Positions 34,634-43,645 of a DNA stretch of 54,673 bases are shown piece after piece (position 1 is the first letter of the stretch; every line of letters starts with the position of its first letter). Source of the stretch: Sphaerobacteraceae bacterium (GTDB lineage: Bacteria > Chloroflexota > Chloroflexia > Thermomicrobiales > UBA6265); the NCBI GenBank assembly GCA_016781925.1, contig JADDPH010000093.1, positions 1 to 54,673 on the forward strand, given 5' to 3'. Under the pieces are notes generated by a model. That model searched no databases, was not told where the DNA came from, and worked only from the letters and a program-made list of their open reading frames with translations. A program made the position numbers and the translations under genes.

Positions 34634-37411
34634 TTGCCGAACTCAGACACTCCACCGACCGACAGCGAGCGCCCGACGCTGATGCTGGTCGATGGCTATG
34701 GGCTAATCTTCCGGGCCTATCACGCCCTCCCATCGACGCTCGCCACCGCCAACGGCGAGCAGACCAACGCCGTCTTCGGCTTTGCTTCGATGCTCCTGGA
34801 TGTCCTACGCAGCCAGCAGCCGGACTATGCCGTGGTCGCGCTAGAGGGCGGACGCACCTTCCGCCACGACAGCTTTGCCGACTACAAGGCGAACCGCGCC
34901 TCGATGCCGGACGACCTGCGGAAGCAGGTTGATCGGGTCCAGCAGTTGATCGACGCGCTCAACATCCCGATTGAGCGACGAGACGGCTACGAGGCAGACG
35001 ATGTCATCGGGAGTCTCTCGACCCGATGCGCAAGCGAGGCTCACCTCCGCGTCCTCATCGTCACCGGCGACACCGACCTGCTCCAACTCGTGGACGACGA
35101 TGTCCACGTGGTGCTGCCAGGTGCCAAGCGGTTTGGCGAGTTGCGCTTGTTCGACCGTGCGGCCGTGATGGAGCGCTATGGTTTCGGCCCGGAACGAGTG
35201 CCCGATTACAAGGCCCTGGTCGGCGACACCTCGGACAACATCCCTGGCGTGCCCGGCATTGGGGACAAGACCGCGAAGGCGCTCATCGCGCAATTCGGTT
35301 CACTCGAGCAGATCCTTGCGCATGTCGCCGACGTAACCCCGACCCGGGCCCGCAACGCCCTGGAAGCGAATGCAGGGCAGGCCTTGGAAAGCAAGCGCCT
35401 CGCCTCGATCGTGCGGGATCTCGATGTGCCCCTGGACCTCCATCACAGCGCGGTCGGCAACTACGATCGCGAGCGCGTCCTCGCGCTCTTTCGCGAACTC
35501 GAGTTTCGCAACCTTCAAGGCCGTCTTCCCGAACCGCGCCGGACGGCCTCCCCGTCGCCGCCCGAGGAACGTCAGCCGTCGCAGCGTGTCATCGTTCGGT
35601 CACCTGAGCAGCTCGACGCCTTAGATGAGCGTGTGCGGGCAGCGGGCGCGTACGCGCTCGATGTCGAAACCACCTCCACCGATCCGCTTGCGGCTGGCTT
35701 GGTCGGCATGGCGATCGCTGTCAGCCCCCATGAGAGCTTTTATCTACCCGTCGGACACGTCGGCGACGGCAACCTCGATCCGGCGCTGGTTCGTACCAGG
35801 CTGGAAACGATCTTCTGCGACGCGGGCCTGAAACGGATTGCGCACCATGGCAAGTACGATCTCCAGGTCCTGCGCCGGCACGGCTACGACCTGGCGAACA
35901 TCGACTTCGACACCATGATTGCCGCCTACCTCCTTGGCGAGACATCGCTCCGGCTCAAGGACCTGGCCTTCACGCGCCTCGGCATTGAAATGACCGAGAT
36001 CACGGAGTTGATCGGCACGGGTCGTGGCCAGATCACGATGGATCACGTCACCGCCGACGCCGCGGGCGACTATGCCTGCGGCGATGTGGAGGCGACCTTC
36101 GCCCTTCTGGAGCCCCAGCGAGAGCGACTCCAGGAGCAGGGGCAAGAGGCGCTCTTCCGTGAGATCGAGCTACCCCTAGTCCCAGTCCTGGTGGACATGG
36201 AGCGGGCGGGGATTGCGATTGATGTCTCCTACTTACAGGAGCTGTCGGCCGAGATCACGCAGAGGTTCGGGGAACTGGAGGCATCCATCCACGCGATGGC
36301 GGGTCGAGAGCTGAACATCGGCTCCAACAAGCAACTCGCCACCCTTCTCTTCGAAGAACTGAAGCTCCCGTCCGGCCGCCGGACAAAGACGGGTTACTCC
36401 GTCGACTCCGACGTGCTGGAGAACATCCGGGACCGTCACCCAATCGTCGAGGCGGTACTGGAATACCGCTCGCTTGGCAAGCTGAAGTCCACCTATGTCG
36501 ACGCCCTTCCTCAGCAGGTCAACCCTGCAACCGGCCGTGTCCACACCTCCTATAACCAGACCGTCGCCGCCACGGGCCGGCTCTCGTCCACGAATCCGAA
36601 TCTTCAGAATATTCCCGTCCGCACAGAGTTGGGCCGCCGTGTGCGGCAGGCGTTCGTCGCGGACAACCGGCCCGAGCACCGGCTCTTCGACGATGCGGTA
36701 CTCCTCTCGGCTGACTACTCGCAGATCGAGCTGCGTCTCCTCGCCCATATGAGCGGCGAACCGTTCCTTGTCGAAGCGTTCCGAACGGGGGAGGACATCC
36801 ACCGCGCCACTGCCGCGGTGGTCAACGGTGTGCCCCCGGAGGCAGTCACGCCGGAGATGCGTCGCGTTGCCAAAACGGTCAACTTCGGTGTCATGTACGG
36901 GATGCAGTCCTACGGCCTCTCACGGGACTCCGGCCTAAGCCGCGCCGACGCCCAGTCGTTCATCGACCAGTACTGGGCCCGCCTCCCGCGCGTCCGGGCC
37001 CTTTTCGATGACATCATCCGTTTCGGCGTCAACCACGGTTACGTCCAGGCGCCCAGCGGCCGGCGTCGCTACCTGCCGGACCTTGTGTCCAGCAACGGTG
37101 CCCGCCGCCTCGTGGCGGAGCGAATGGCCATCAACATGCCAGTGCAGGGAACCGCTGCCGACATTATCAAGATCGCGATGATCCGGCTTGCGGACGCGCT
37201 CTCCACCGGCAGGTTGCGAGCCCGGCTTCTCCTCCAAGTCCATGACGAACTCGTCTTGGAAGTGGACCGCCCGCATCTTGCAGAAGCTGCCGACCTCGTC
37301 GTCACGACCATGGAAGCAGCGTACGATCTCGCTGTCCCGCTGGTGGCCGACGTCCGCGCTGGCCAGAACTGGGACGACCTAGCCCCGCTCGCGCTTGCCG
37401 GTCGCCTCTGA
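34634..37411 (+). CDS. polA: DNA polymerase I
   Basis: 925 aa. The start is a TTG six bases after a perfect AAGGAGG (34621-34627), giving MPNSDTPPTDSERPTLMLVDGYGLIFRAYHALP; a longer frame upstream has no such site. Three domains are present: the 5' nuclease (about 15-290) with VDGYG, YEADDVIGSL and GDTSDNIPGVPGIGDKTA; a 3'-5' exonuclease (about 315-510) that keeps the acidic YALDVETTSTD site and HHGKYD, so proofreading may be active; and the polymerase (about 540-925) with SADYSQIELR, the O-helix RRVAKTVNFGVMYG and QVHDELVLE. It repairs DNA and processes Okazaki fragments. Confidence 0.97.
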   Translation: MPNSDTPPTDSERPTLMLVDGYGLIFRAYHALPSTLATANGEQTNAVFGFASMLLDVLRSQQPDYAVVALEGGRTFRHDSFADYKANRASMPDDLRKQVDRVQQLIDALNIPIERRDGYEADDVIGSLSTRCASEAHLRVLIVTGDTDLLQLVDDDVHVVLPGAKRFGELRLFDRAAVMERYGFGPERVPDYKALVGDTSDNIPGVPGIGDKTAKALIAQFGSLEQILAHVADVTPTRARNALEANAGQALESKRLASIVRDLDVPLDLHHSAVGNYDRERVLALFRELEFRNLQGRLPEPRRTASPSPPEERQPSQRVIVRSPEQLDALDERVRAAGAYALDVETTSTDPLAAGLVGMAIAVSPHESFYLPVGHVGDGNLDPALVRTRLETIFCDAGLKRIAHHGKYDLQVLRRHGYDLANIDFDTMIAAYLLGETSLRLKDLAFTRLGIEMTEITELIGTGRGQITMDHVTADAAGDYACGDVEATFALLEPQRERLQEQGQEALFREIELPLVPVLVDMERAGIAIDVSYLQELSAEITQRFGELEASIHAMAGRELNIGSNKQLATLLFEELKLPSGRRTKTGYSVDSDVLENIRDRHPIVEAVLEYRSLGKLKSTYVDALPQQVNPATGRVHTSYNQTVAATGRLSSTNPNLQNIPVRTELGRRVRQAFVADNRPEHRLFDDAVLLSADYSQIELRLLAHMSGEPFLVEAFRTGEDIHRATAAVVNGVPPEAVTPEMRRVAKTVNFGVMYGMQSYGLSRDSGLSRADAQSFIDQYWARLPRVRALFDDIIRFGVNHGYVQAPSGRRRYLPDLVSSNGARRLVAERMAINMPVQGTAADIIKIAMIRLADALSTGRLRARLLLQVHDELVLEVDRPHLAEAADLVVTTMEAAYDLAVPLVADVRAGQNWDDLAPLALAGRL

Positions 37412-37439
37412 CTGGGCTCAATACTTCCCTTCGGAAACC

Positions 37440-37468
37440 TTGAGTTAAACGACTCAATTCGGTAGAAT
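37440..37468 (+). promoter_or_regulatory. Promoter with inverted repeat upstream of FmdB-type gene
   Basis: TTGAGT (37440-37445), 17-bp spacer, TAGAAT (37463-37468). The -35 is one arm of a perfect repeat TTGAGT-N6-ACTCAA (37440-37457), which is placed like an operator. Confidence 0.7.
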
Positions 37469-37516
37469 CGACACGTAACTTGCCCGTGGTGTGAGATCCG
37501 AGGAGACGAGCGTCCG

Positions 37517-37858
37517 ATGCCGACCTACGCGTACCGGTGTACCGCCTGCGAGCACCGCTTTGAGCAGTTTCAGCGCATGGCGGACGATCCACTGACCGAG
37601 TGTCCCGTCTGTCATGGCTTGGTCAAGCGCGTTATCCACCCGGTCGGAGTCGTCTTCAAGGGCTCCGGGTGGTACATCACCGACAGCCGCAAGACGTCAA
37701 GTGACAACGGCACGTCGGACAAGAAGCCTGAGACGACAGCGGGTGAGAAGCCGGCTGAGACCGCTAAAGCCGCCAAGACGGAGACAGCCAAAAGCAGCGA
37801 GAGCAGTAGCTCGGAGGCTAAATCGACGGCACCGGGCAAGCCGCTAGCAGCTGATTAG
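37517..37858 (+). CDS. FmdB-type zinc ribbon protein
   Basis: 113 aa. The first ~55 residues form an FmdB/CxxC zinc ribbon: MPTYAYRCTACEHRFEQFQRM, then CPVCHGLVKRVI and the GWYITDS tail, with two CxxC pairs. The remaining half is a low-complexity Lys/Glu/Ser/Thr/Ala tail, common in FmdB proteins of high-GC Gram-positive and Chloroflexi genomes. The family is named after a possible regulator of formamidase, but most members have no known function. It has its own strong promoter and is monocistronic or read into cysE. Confidence 0.88.
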   Translation: MPTYAYRCTACEHRFEQFQRMADDPLTECPVCHGLVKRVIHPVGVVFKGSGWYITDSRKTSSDNGTSDKKPETTAGEKPAETAKAAKTETAKSSESSSSEAKSTAPGKPLAAD

Positions 37859-38023
37859 GGACCGAGGACGACACCGTGACGGACCGACGGCAGCCCTGCT
37901 GCTTCTTCCATCCGGAGCGCCACGGCGTCGGGGTGGGTGGCTTTCCCGGCTGTCCGTAGGGGTGCGGCGTTGTCGCGCTGACCGCTCCGTCCCGTCCCGT
38001 CGTCCATCGAAACGAGCAGCCCT

Positions 38024-38689
38024 ATGTCCCTGTCTGGCACCCTCCGCGCCATCCGTGAGCGAGACCCTGCGGCTCGCTCCAATCTGGAAGTTCTCCTCAC
38101 GTACCCCGGCCTGCACGCGCTCGCCATCTACCGCGTCGCCTCCTGGCTCCACCGCCGCCGGCGGCGGCTGCTCGCTCGCCTAGCCTCCCACCTCGGTCGC
38201 TTCCTGACCGGCATCGAGATCCATCCCGGCGCAACAATCGGTCAGCGCCTCTTTATCGACCACGGTATGGGTGTGGTCATCGGAGAGACCGCCGTCGTGG
38301 GGAACGATGTCACCCTGTATCAAGGCGTCACCCTGGGTGGGACCGGGAAGGAGCGCGGCAAACGTCATCCGACAATTGGCGACAACGTCACGATCGGCGT
38401 CGGCGCGAAAATTCTGGGCGCTGTCCAGGTCGGTGAAGGTGCCAAGGTTGGCGGGGGCGCGGTCGTCCTGCATGACGTTCCTCCCCGCAGCACCGCCGTT
38501 GGCGTTCCGGCTCGGGCGGTCCGACTCCCAGCGCCTTCGATGCCTGAGCCGAGCCGCCTAGAGCGACTGCCCGACCCGGAGCGGGATACGTTGATTGCGC
38601 TTGCTCGCCGGATCGAGGACCTGGAGCAGAAGGTGCACGATCTGGAAGCGTCTCACGCCTCACCTGACGCCCACCATGCTCTCGCCTGA
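38024..38689 (+). CDS. cysE: Serine O-acetyltransferase
   Basis: 221 aa. CysE makes O-acetylserine, the first step of cysteine synthesis. The left-handed beta-helix hexapeptide repeats are clear ([30 protein letters not shown]), as are the catalytic [11 protein letters not shown] and [16 protein letters not shown] loops. It is the short, bacterial-type enzyme, with a C-terminal coiled stretch ([21 protein letters not shown]). The ribosome site is weak. cysS follows by 78 bases, the cysE-cysS pairing familiar from Gram-positive bacteria. Confidence 0.93.
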   Translation: MSLSGTLRAIRERDPAARSNLEVLLTYPGLHALAIYRVASWLHRRRRRLLARLASHLGRFLTGIEIHPGATIGQRLFIDHGMGVVIGETAVVGNDVTLYQGVTLGGTGKERGKRHPTIGDNVTIGVGAKILGAVQVGEGAKVGGGAVVLHDVPPRSTAVGVPARAVRLPAPSMPEPSRLERLPDPERDTLIALARRIEDLEQKVHDLEASHASPDAHHALA

Positions 38690-38767
38690 CTTGGGCGCCA
38701 GTCGCTCAGTTCCCACCCGGCCCGACGCTCGACGTGATTGACATCATCAATAGGAGTGATCGCCCGC

Positions 38768-40192
38768 ATGGCCGTCGATGCCCCACTCCAGGTCTACAAC
38801 ACGCTCACCCGCCGCAAGGAGCCTTTTGAGACCATCGAGTCCGGTCGGGTGCGCATGTATGTCTGTGGCGTGACGGTCTACGACAGCGCCCATGTGGGGC
38901 ATGGCATGTCCGCGATCGTCTTCGACGTCATTCGTCGGTATCTGGAGCACCGTGGCTACGATGTCCGCCACGCTCAAAACTTCACGGACGTCGACGACAA
39001 GATCATCCTCCGAGCCCATAGGGAGGGCATCACCCCAGATGCGTTGACGGAGCGGTTGATCGACGAGTGGCTTGCCGATACCGACGCGCTCGGTATCCAG
39101 CGCGCTACCGTCTACCCGCGCGCTACCCAGGAGATCGGCCCGATCGTCGCGATGATCGAGGGGCTCATCGAGCGCGGCCACGCCTACCCGGTCGATGGCG
39201 ATGTCTACTTTCGCGTCCGCTCGTTCTCCGACTACGGCAAACTCTCCCACCGTCAACTCGACGACCTCCTCTCCGGCGCCAGGATCGAGGTCGACGAGCG
39301 GAAGGAAGATCCGCTCGACTTCGCGCTGTGGAAAGCCGCGAAGCCCGGCGAGCCAAGCTGGGAGAGCCCTTGGAGCGCGGGGCGACCCGGCTGGCACATC
39401 GAGTGCTCCGCGATGTGCAGCACCCATCTGAATGGTGTGGTCGACATCCACGGCGGCGGTGCGGATCTGATCTTCCCCCACCATGAGAACGAAATTGCCC
39501 AATCGGAGGCATTCCTTGGCCAGGAACCCTTCGCGCGCTACTGGATTCACAACGGCCTGCTCCGTCTGGGCGACGAGAAAATGTCCAAGTCCCTCGGCAA
39601 TATGGTCCGAATCCGGGAGATCTTGGATCGGGGGCTCGGCCCCGCCTTCCGCCTGATGGTCCTCCAGTCCCACTACCGCGCCCCGCTCACCTTCAGCGAG
39701 GAAGGCCTGCAAGCGGCCGAGCGCGGCCTGGCACGGCTTCGGACCGCCGCCTCGGACGCCGCATCTCCCCTTGCAAGCGAGGACAACGCGGAGACAGCCT
39801 CCACCGACATCCTCCCGCTGGTCGCGGAAACGCAGTCGCGCTTCCACGCCGCGATGGCCGACGATTTCGACACGCCGGGCGCGGTGGCCGCCCTCTTCGA
39901 CCTTGGGCGGGCCATCAACCGGGTGCGTGGTACCGGTGTTGCGTCCCCGGAGGTGGAGGCGGCCCGGGTGACCCTCGTTGAGCTGGCGGGAATCCTCGGG
40001 CTGACCCTGGAAGATGTGGCCGTTCCCCTTGCCGGGGACGCCGCCCCGTTCATCGACCTGCTTGTGCGGGTTCGGGACGATCTGCGCGCCGCGAAGCAGT
40101 GGGCGCTCGCCGACACCATCCGCGACGGGCTCGTCGCCCAGGGGATCGCCGTTGAAGACGGACCGACCGGTTCCACCTGGCGCCGGGCCTAA
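38768..40192 (+). CDS. cysS: Cysteinyl-tRNA synthetase
   Basis: 474 aa from the ATG at 38768; AGGAG lies 13 bases upstream, and a TTG at 38738 would add ten residues. Class I motifs: the HIGH-type HVGH near residue 38, zinc ligands in YVCGVTVYD, HIECSAMCS and HHENE, and KMSKSLGN. The C-terminal anticodon-binding helical domain is complete. It charges tRNA-Cys. Downstream rlmB overlaps its 3' end, as in the Gram-positive cysE-cysS-rlmB arrangement. Confidence 0.95.
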   Translation: MAVDAPLQVYNTLTRRKEPFETIESGRVRMYVCGVTVYDSAHVGHGMSAIVFDVIRRYLEHRGYDVRHAQNFTDVDDKIILRAHREGITPDALTERLIDEWLADTDALGIQRATVYPRATQEIGPIVAMIEGLIERGHAYPVDGDVYFRVRSFSDYGKLSHRQLDDLLSGARIEVDERKEDPLDFALWKAAKPGEPSWESPWSAGRPGWHIECSAMCSTHLNGVVDIHGGGADLIFPHHENEIAQSEAFLGQEPFARYWIHNGLLRLGDEKMSKSLGNMVRIREILDRGLGPAFRLMVLQSHYRAPLTFSEEGLQAAERGLARLRTAASDAASPLASEDNAETASTDILPLVAETQSRFHAAMADDFDTPGAVAALFDLGRAINRVRGTGVASPEVEAARVTLVELAGILGLTLEDVAVPLAGDAAPFIDLLVRVRDDLRAAKQWALADTIRDGLVAQGIAVEDGPTGSTWRRA

Positions 40193-41051
40193 CCGTTCCG
40201 ATCCGCGACAGGATCGCCGCCGGCCACCCGCCGGGCCTTCCGGTCGCCCGTCCCATAGCGGCGGGCGCCGCCGTGACCAACGCCCCACCGCCCCGGGTGG
40301 ACCGCCGATCGCCATCCGCGGCGACCTGCTCTACGGCCGCAACGCCGTTCACGAGGCCCTCCGGGGACCGCGCAAGGCGATCCGCCTCCTCCTGGCCGAA
40401 GGGGTCCGCGAAGACGAACGGCTCCGCTCCCTTGAAGGCGCGGCCGGCGCGGCGGGCATCCCCGTGGAGCGAGTGCCCCGTCCCATGCTGGACGACCTCA
40501 CCGCGGGCGCTAACCACCAGGGCGTCGCCCTGGAGACCTCGCCCTTTCCGTACGCCACCCTGGACGATCTGCTCGAGCGCACCGGCACCGTCCTCGCGCT
40601 GGACCACCTTCAGGACCCGCAGAACTTCGGCACCCTCCTCCGCACCGCCGAGGCCAGCGGCGTCGCCGGGATCGTCCTGCCCCAGGACCGGGCGGTCGGC
40701 ATCACCCCGGCCGTCGTGAACGCCTCGGCCGGTGCCGTCGAGCACCTCCTCGTCGCGCGGGTTCCGAACTTGGCCCGCGCCCTCGACAGCCTCAAGGAGC
40801 GCGGCTGGTGGGTGGTCGGCCTCGTCGCCGGTCCCGAGTCGGTCGACCTCTTCACGGCCGACCTCCCGACCCCGGTCGCCCTGGTCGTCGGCAGCGAGGG
40901 CAGCGGCATCGGACCGAACGTGGCCCGCCGCTGCGACCTCATGGTGTCGCTGCCCATGCGCGGCTCCGTCGCCTCCCTCAACGCCGCCACGGCGGGGTCA
41001 ATCGCCCTCTTCGATCTGCTCCGCCGTGACCCGCACGCCTCCGCGCCGTAA
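40152..41051 (+). CDS. rlmB: 23S rRNA methyltransferase, TrmH/RlmB family
   Basis: 299 aa. SPOUT-fold RNA 2'-O-methyltransferase with a substrate-binding domain (GRNAVHEAL onwards), the motif 1 segment LDHLQDPQNFGTLLRTAEASGV, motif 2 VVGSEGSGIGPNVARRCD, and motif 3 SLPMRGSVASLNAATAGSIALFDLL. The RlmB assignment (Gm2251 of 23S rRNA) is from family and context next to cysS; related methylases cannot be excluded. No ATG or GTG lies near the domain, so I chose TTG 40152, preceded by AGGGGA, giving a basic, disordered N-terminus and a 41-base overlap with cysS. Confidence 0.82.
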   Translation: MKTDRPVPPGAGPNRSDPRQDRRRPPAGPSGRPSHSGGRRRDQRPTAPGGPPIAIRGDLLYGRNAVHEALRGPRKAIRLLLAEGVREDERLRSLEGAAGAAGIPVERVPRPMLDDLTAGANHQGVALETSPFPYATLDDLLERTGTVLALDHLQDPQNFGTLLRTAEASGVAGIVLPQDRAVGITPAVVNASAGAVEHLLVARVPNLARALDSLKERGWWVVGLVAGPESVDLFTADLPTPVALVVGSEGSGIGPNVARRCDLMVSLPMRGSVASLNAATAGSIALFDLLRRDPHASAP

Positions 41052-41359
41052 TTCCGCCCCTCGACCGCTGGGCCGCGCCCCACCCACGCTTCCCTCATCG
41101 CCGCGCCCTCGCGCAGAACCGGAACCCCGCCACCCAAACCGGTTGACGCCCCGGACGGTCAAGTGCTACGTTGATAACACCCGTACGTACACCCCGTCAT
41201 GGTGCTCCCAAGGGCTTGACCCCGGTCCGTGCTACCCCACGACGCCGGCTTCGCGTTCTCTGGGAGTGGCCGCCGAGGTGCCGTGCTGCGCGGGGACGCA
41301 AATAGCCGGGCCGGCATCGTTGCGGCGATGTCGGCCCCGGATCGGGGTGGAGGGAAACG
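41052..41359. other. Intergenic before the amidase gene
   Basis: About 308 bases without a gene. A promoter candidate lies at 41143-41172 and leaves a leader of about 180 bases before the amidase start. A palindrome GTACGTAC lies just after the -10 box. Confidence 0.45.
41143..41172 (+). promoter_or_regulatory. Candidate amidase promoter
   Basis: TTGACG (41143-41148), 18-bp spacer, TACGTT (41167-41172). The -10 is imperfect. It is the best candidate between rlmB and the amidase gene. Confidence 0.5.
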
Positions 41360-43423
41360 ATGCACGAGTCCCTGCCGCGCTTCGGTGAAGCGCTGTCGCG
41401 GCGCGTCGATCGCCGTGTTGTCCTGAAGGCAACGGCGGCCTTCGGCGCCATGTCCGCCGTTGGGGCTGCCCGGGTGCGGCCGGGTCGCGCCCAAAACGCC
41501 GAAACCATCGCCGGCACCTGGTCGGAGACCGGCGGTACCGGGTCGTCCGACTCGGGGGAGGGCGTCGTCTTCAAGGCCGACTTCCCCTTCTATGCCGTCG
41601 GCGCCCATTGGGGGGGCGACACCGACCTGGTGCCGCGGCTGGAGATGAGCTTCAGCGCGGACGGCGTCTCCTTCACCGAACCGGTCGCCGTCGGCGCGGC
41701 GGTGGAAGATGCCGGGCGGCCCGAACGGGACGGCCGCGTCTTCAGCGACCTCGTCTTCACCGACGAGGCCCGCTTCGTCCGCTACCGAACGCTGGACGAC
41801 GCCGGGGAACCGGTCCAGGTGCCGGACCTGGCCCTGACCTACATCAATGCCGCGGCCGGCCCCACCATCGATGACGTCTACGCCGCGGCGCTGGAGCCGG
41901 CCCTCTCCCCGCCCCCGATCATCTCCCGCGCCGCCTGGGGCGCCAACGAAACCTACCGCTACAACGCCAACGGCGTGATCTGGCCTCCGGAGTACCGCAC
42001 CGTCGAGCACGTGATCATCCACCACACGGACACCGCCAACTTCCAGGATCCGCTGGTCGCGATGCGCTCCATCTACTACTACCACGCGATCACCCGCGGC
42101 TGGGGCGACATCGGGTACAACTACCTGGTCGACTACATGGGCAACGTCTACGAAGGTCGTGCCGGCGGCGAGAACGTGGTCGGCGGCCACGCCTACCAGT
42201 ACGCCTACGGCAGTACCGGCATCGGCACCATCGGCCGCTTCAGCTTCGAATCGGAGACCCCCGAGGCGCAGGCTGGGCTTGTCTGGATCACCGCCTGGGT
42301 CGGGCGGAAACTGGATCCCCTCGGAAGGGCCGACTTCCACGAGACGCCCAACCTCCCGACCATCTGCGGTCACCGCGACGTCAACGAGAGCACCTGCCCC
42401 GGTGACTACCTCTACGGCGACCTGCCGACCATCCGGCAGTACGTCAACGCCGTGCTCAATGAAGGTGCCAGCCCAGAGCCGGCCTCCCCTGCCTTCGCGG
42501 CCGGGGATGTCGTCTCCGTGGTGGTTCCGGATGGCAATCTTCGCAGCGGGCCGGGCCTCACCTTCCCAGTGATCGCGGAGATGGCCCTGGGTACCCTGCT
42601 GACGGTGGTCGACGGACCAACGACGCACGACGGCCACACCTGGTACGCCGTGACCGGGAGCTACGGGGACGGCTGGAGCGCCTCCTTCCTGCTCCAGGCG
42701 ACCGGCAACGGTGCCCCAGCACCTTCGTCATTCCGCACCGGTGACTCCGTCGTGGTCGACACGGACGTGCTGAACCTTCGCAACTCCCCCGGCCTGGCCG
42801 GCGGCGTGATCGCGCGCCTTCCCTTCGGCACCCAGGGCACGGTGGTCGGCGACCAGCGCGTGGCCGATGGGTACGGTTGGACCCAGCTCGAGACGGACCA
42901 GGGAACGGGCTGGGCGGCGTCAAGCTTCCTTGCCCCGGCCTCCTCCTCCGCGCCGCCGTCTACACCCGCCGGAGGTTTCAGCGTCGGCGACAAGGTGGTG
43001 GTGAATACGGACGCCCTCAACCTCCGTTCCGGTCCCGGCTTTGGCCAGACGGTGATCGCCACCATGCCCACCGGCACCCCGCTGGACGTCACCGTCGCTC
43101 CGCAGCAGGTGGACGGCTCCGTCTGGTACGGGGTCAATTCCGAGCGCTACGGCGGCGGCTGGGTCGCGGGCGAGTTTCTTGCGCCGGCCGGCGGCTCCGG
43201 GGGCGGGCTCCAGGTCGGAGACACCGTCCAGGTGATCGACGGAAGCCTCAACTTCCGGTCCGGTCCCGGCACCTCGGCCTCCATCGTCAACGTTGTCCCC
43301 GAGGGGACGCGATTCACCGTGGTCGGCGGTCCTGTCGTCGCAAACGGCTACTCCTGGTACCAGGTCGAGAACGGCTCGTACGGCGCGGGCTGGTCCGTCG
43401 GAACCTTCCTGCGGCCGGTCTAA
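41360..43423 (+). CDS. Tat-exported N-acetylmuramoyl-L-alanine amidase with four SH3b repeats
   Basis: 687 aa, ATG after GGAGGGAA. An N-terminal twin-Arg signal (RRVVLK at 18-23, hydrophobic run, RAQN) predicts Tat export. Residues ~50-185 are a beta-rich region of unknown kind. The PGRP/Amidase_2 domain (about 185-365) has zinc ligands His221 or His222 in VIIHHTDT, His338 in GHRDVN and Cys346 in TCPGD, plus the usual Tyr in GYNYLVD. Four SH3b repeats follow (about 380-450, 465-535, 548-615, 622-687), each with LRSGPG-type or LRNSPG-type loops. It should cleave the amide between muramic acid and the peptide stem, bound to the wall by the SH3b units. It has a strong terminator-type hairpin behind it. 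Confidence 0.92.
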   Translation: MHESLPRFGEALSRRVDRRVVLKATAAFGAMSAVGAARVRPGRAQNAETIAGTWSETGGTGSSDSGEGVVFKADFPFYAVGAHWGGDTDLVPRLEMSFSADGVSFTEPVAVGAAVEDAGRPERDGRVFSDLVFTDEARFVRYRTLDDAGEPVQVPDLALTYINAAAGPTIDDVYAAALEPALSPPPIISRAAWGANETYRYNANGVIWPPEYRTVEHVIIHHTDTANFQDPLVAMRSIYYYHAITRGWGDIGYNYLVDYMGNVYEGRAGGENVVGGHAYQYAYGSTGIGTIGRFSFESETPEAQAGLVWITAWVGRKLDPLGRADFHETPNLPTICGHRDVNESTCPGDYLYGDLPTIRQYVNAVLNEGASPEPASPAFAAGDVVSVVVPDGNLRSGPGLTFPVIAEMALGTLLTVVDGPTTHDGHTWYAVTGSYGDGWSASFLLQATGNGAPAPSSFRTGDSVVVDTDVLNLRNSPGLAGGVIARLPFGTQGTVVGDQRVADGYGWTQLETDQGTGWAASSFLAPASSSAPPSTPAGGFSVGDKVVVNTDALNLRSGPGFGQTVIATMPTGTPLDVTVAPQQVDGSVWYGVNSERYGGGWVAGEFLAPAGGSGGGLQVGDTVQVIDGSLNFRSGPGTSASIVNVVPEGTRFTVVGGPVVANGYSWYQVENGSYGAGWSVGTFLRPV

Positions 43424-43431
43424 CCCAGCAC

Positions 43432-43486
43432 GGCGACAACCCGTGGCGCCCTCGGTGCCGGGCAGGGGGCGCCACGGGTTGTCGCC
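43432..43486 (+). terminator. Terminator-like hairpin after the amidase
   Basis: A perfect 20-bp inverted repeat (43432-43451 with 43467-43486) encloses a 15-base loop, nine bases after the stop codon. No T-run follows, so it may be a U-less terminator or an mRNA 3'-end stabiliser. Confidence 0.65.
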
Positions 43487-43513
43487 GCCCGGACCCCACC
43501 GCCACTCCCGGCG

Positions 43514-43542
43514 TTGCACCAGGGTCCCGGGGAACGTATAGT
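43514..43542 (+). promoter_or_regulatory. rplI promoter
   Basis: TTGCAC (43514-43519), 17-bp spacer, TATAGT (43537-43542). A good sigma-70-type pair, about 100 bases before the rplI start. Confidence 0.7.
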
Positions 43543-43645
43543 TGATGCGGACTATTGGTGGTGTTCGTACACCCTACGGCCTCGCATGCGTGGACCTCCA
43601 CGCGGCCGAGCGTGGCGAGCGAACGGAAGAAGGTAACCGCAGGCC

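Noticed and set aside
37859-38023. T-box leader before cysE
   Set aside because: I looked for the conserved T-box antiterminator sequence (AGGGTGGNACCGCG) and did not find it.
38747-40315. 522-codon minus-strand frame
   Set aside because: Antisense to cysS; shadow of a high-GC gene.
41159-42637. 492-codon minus-strand frame
   Set aside because: Antisense to the amidase gene; no motif or ribosome site.
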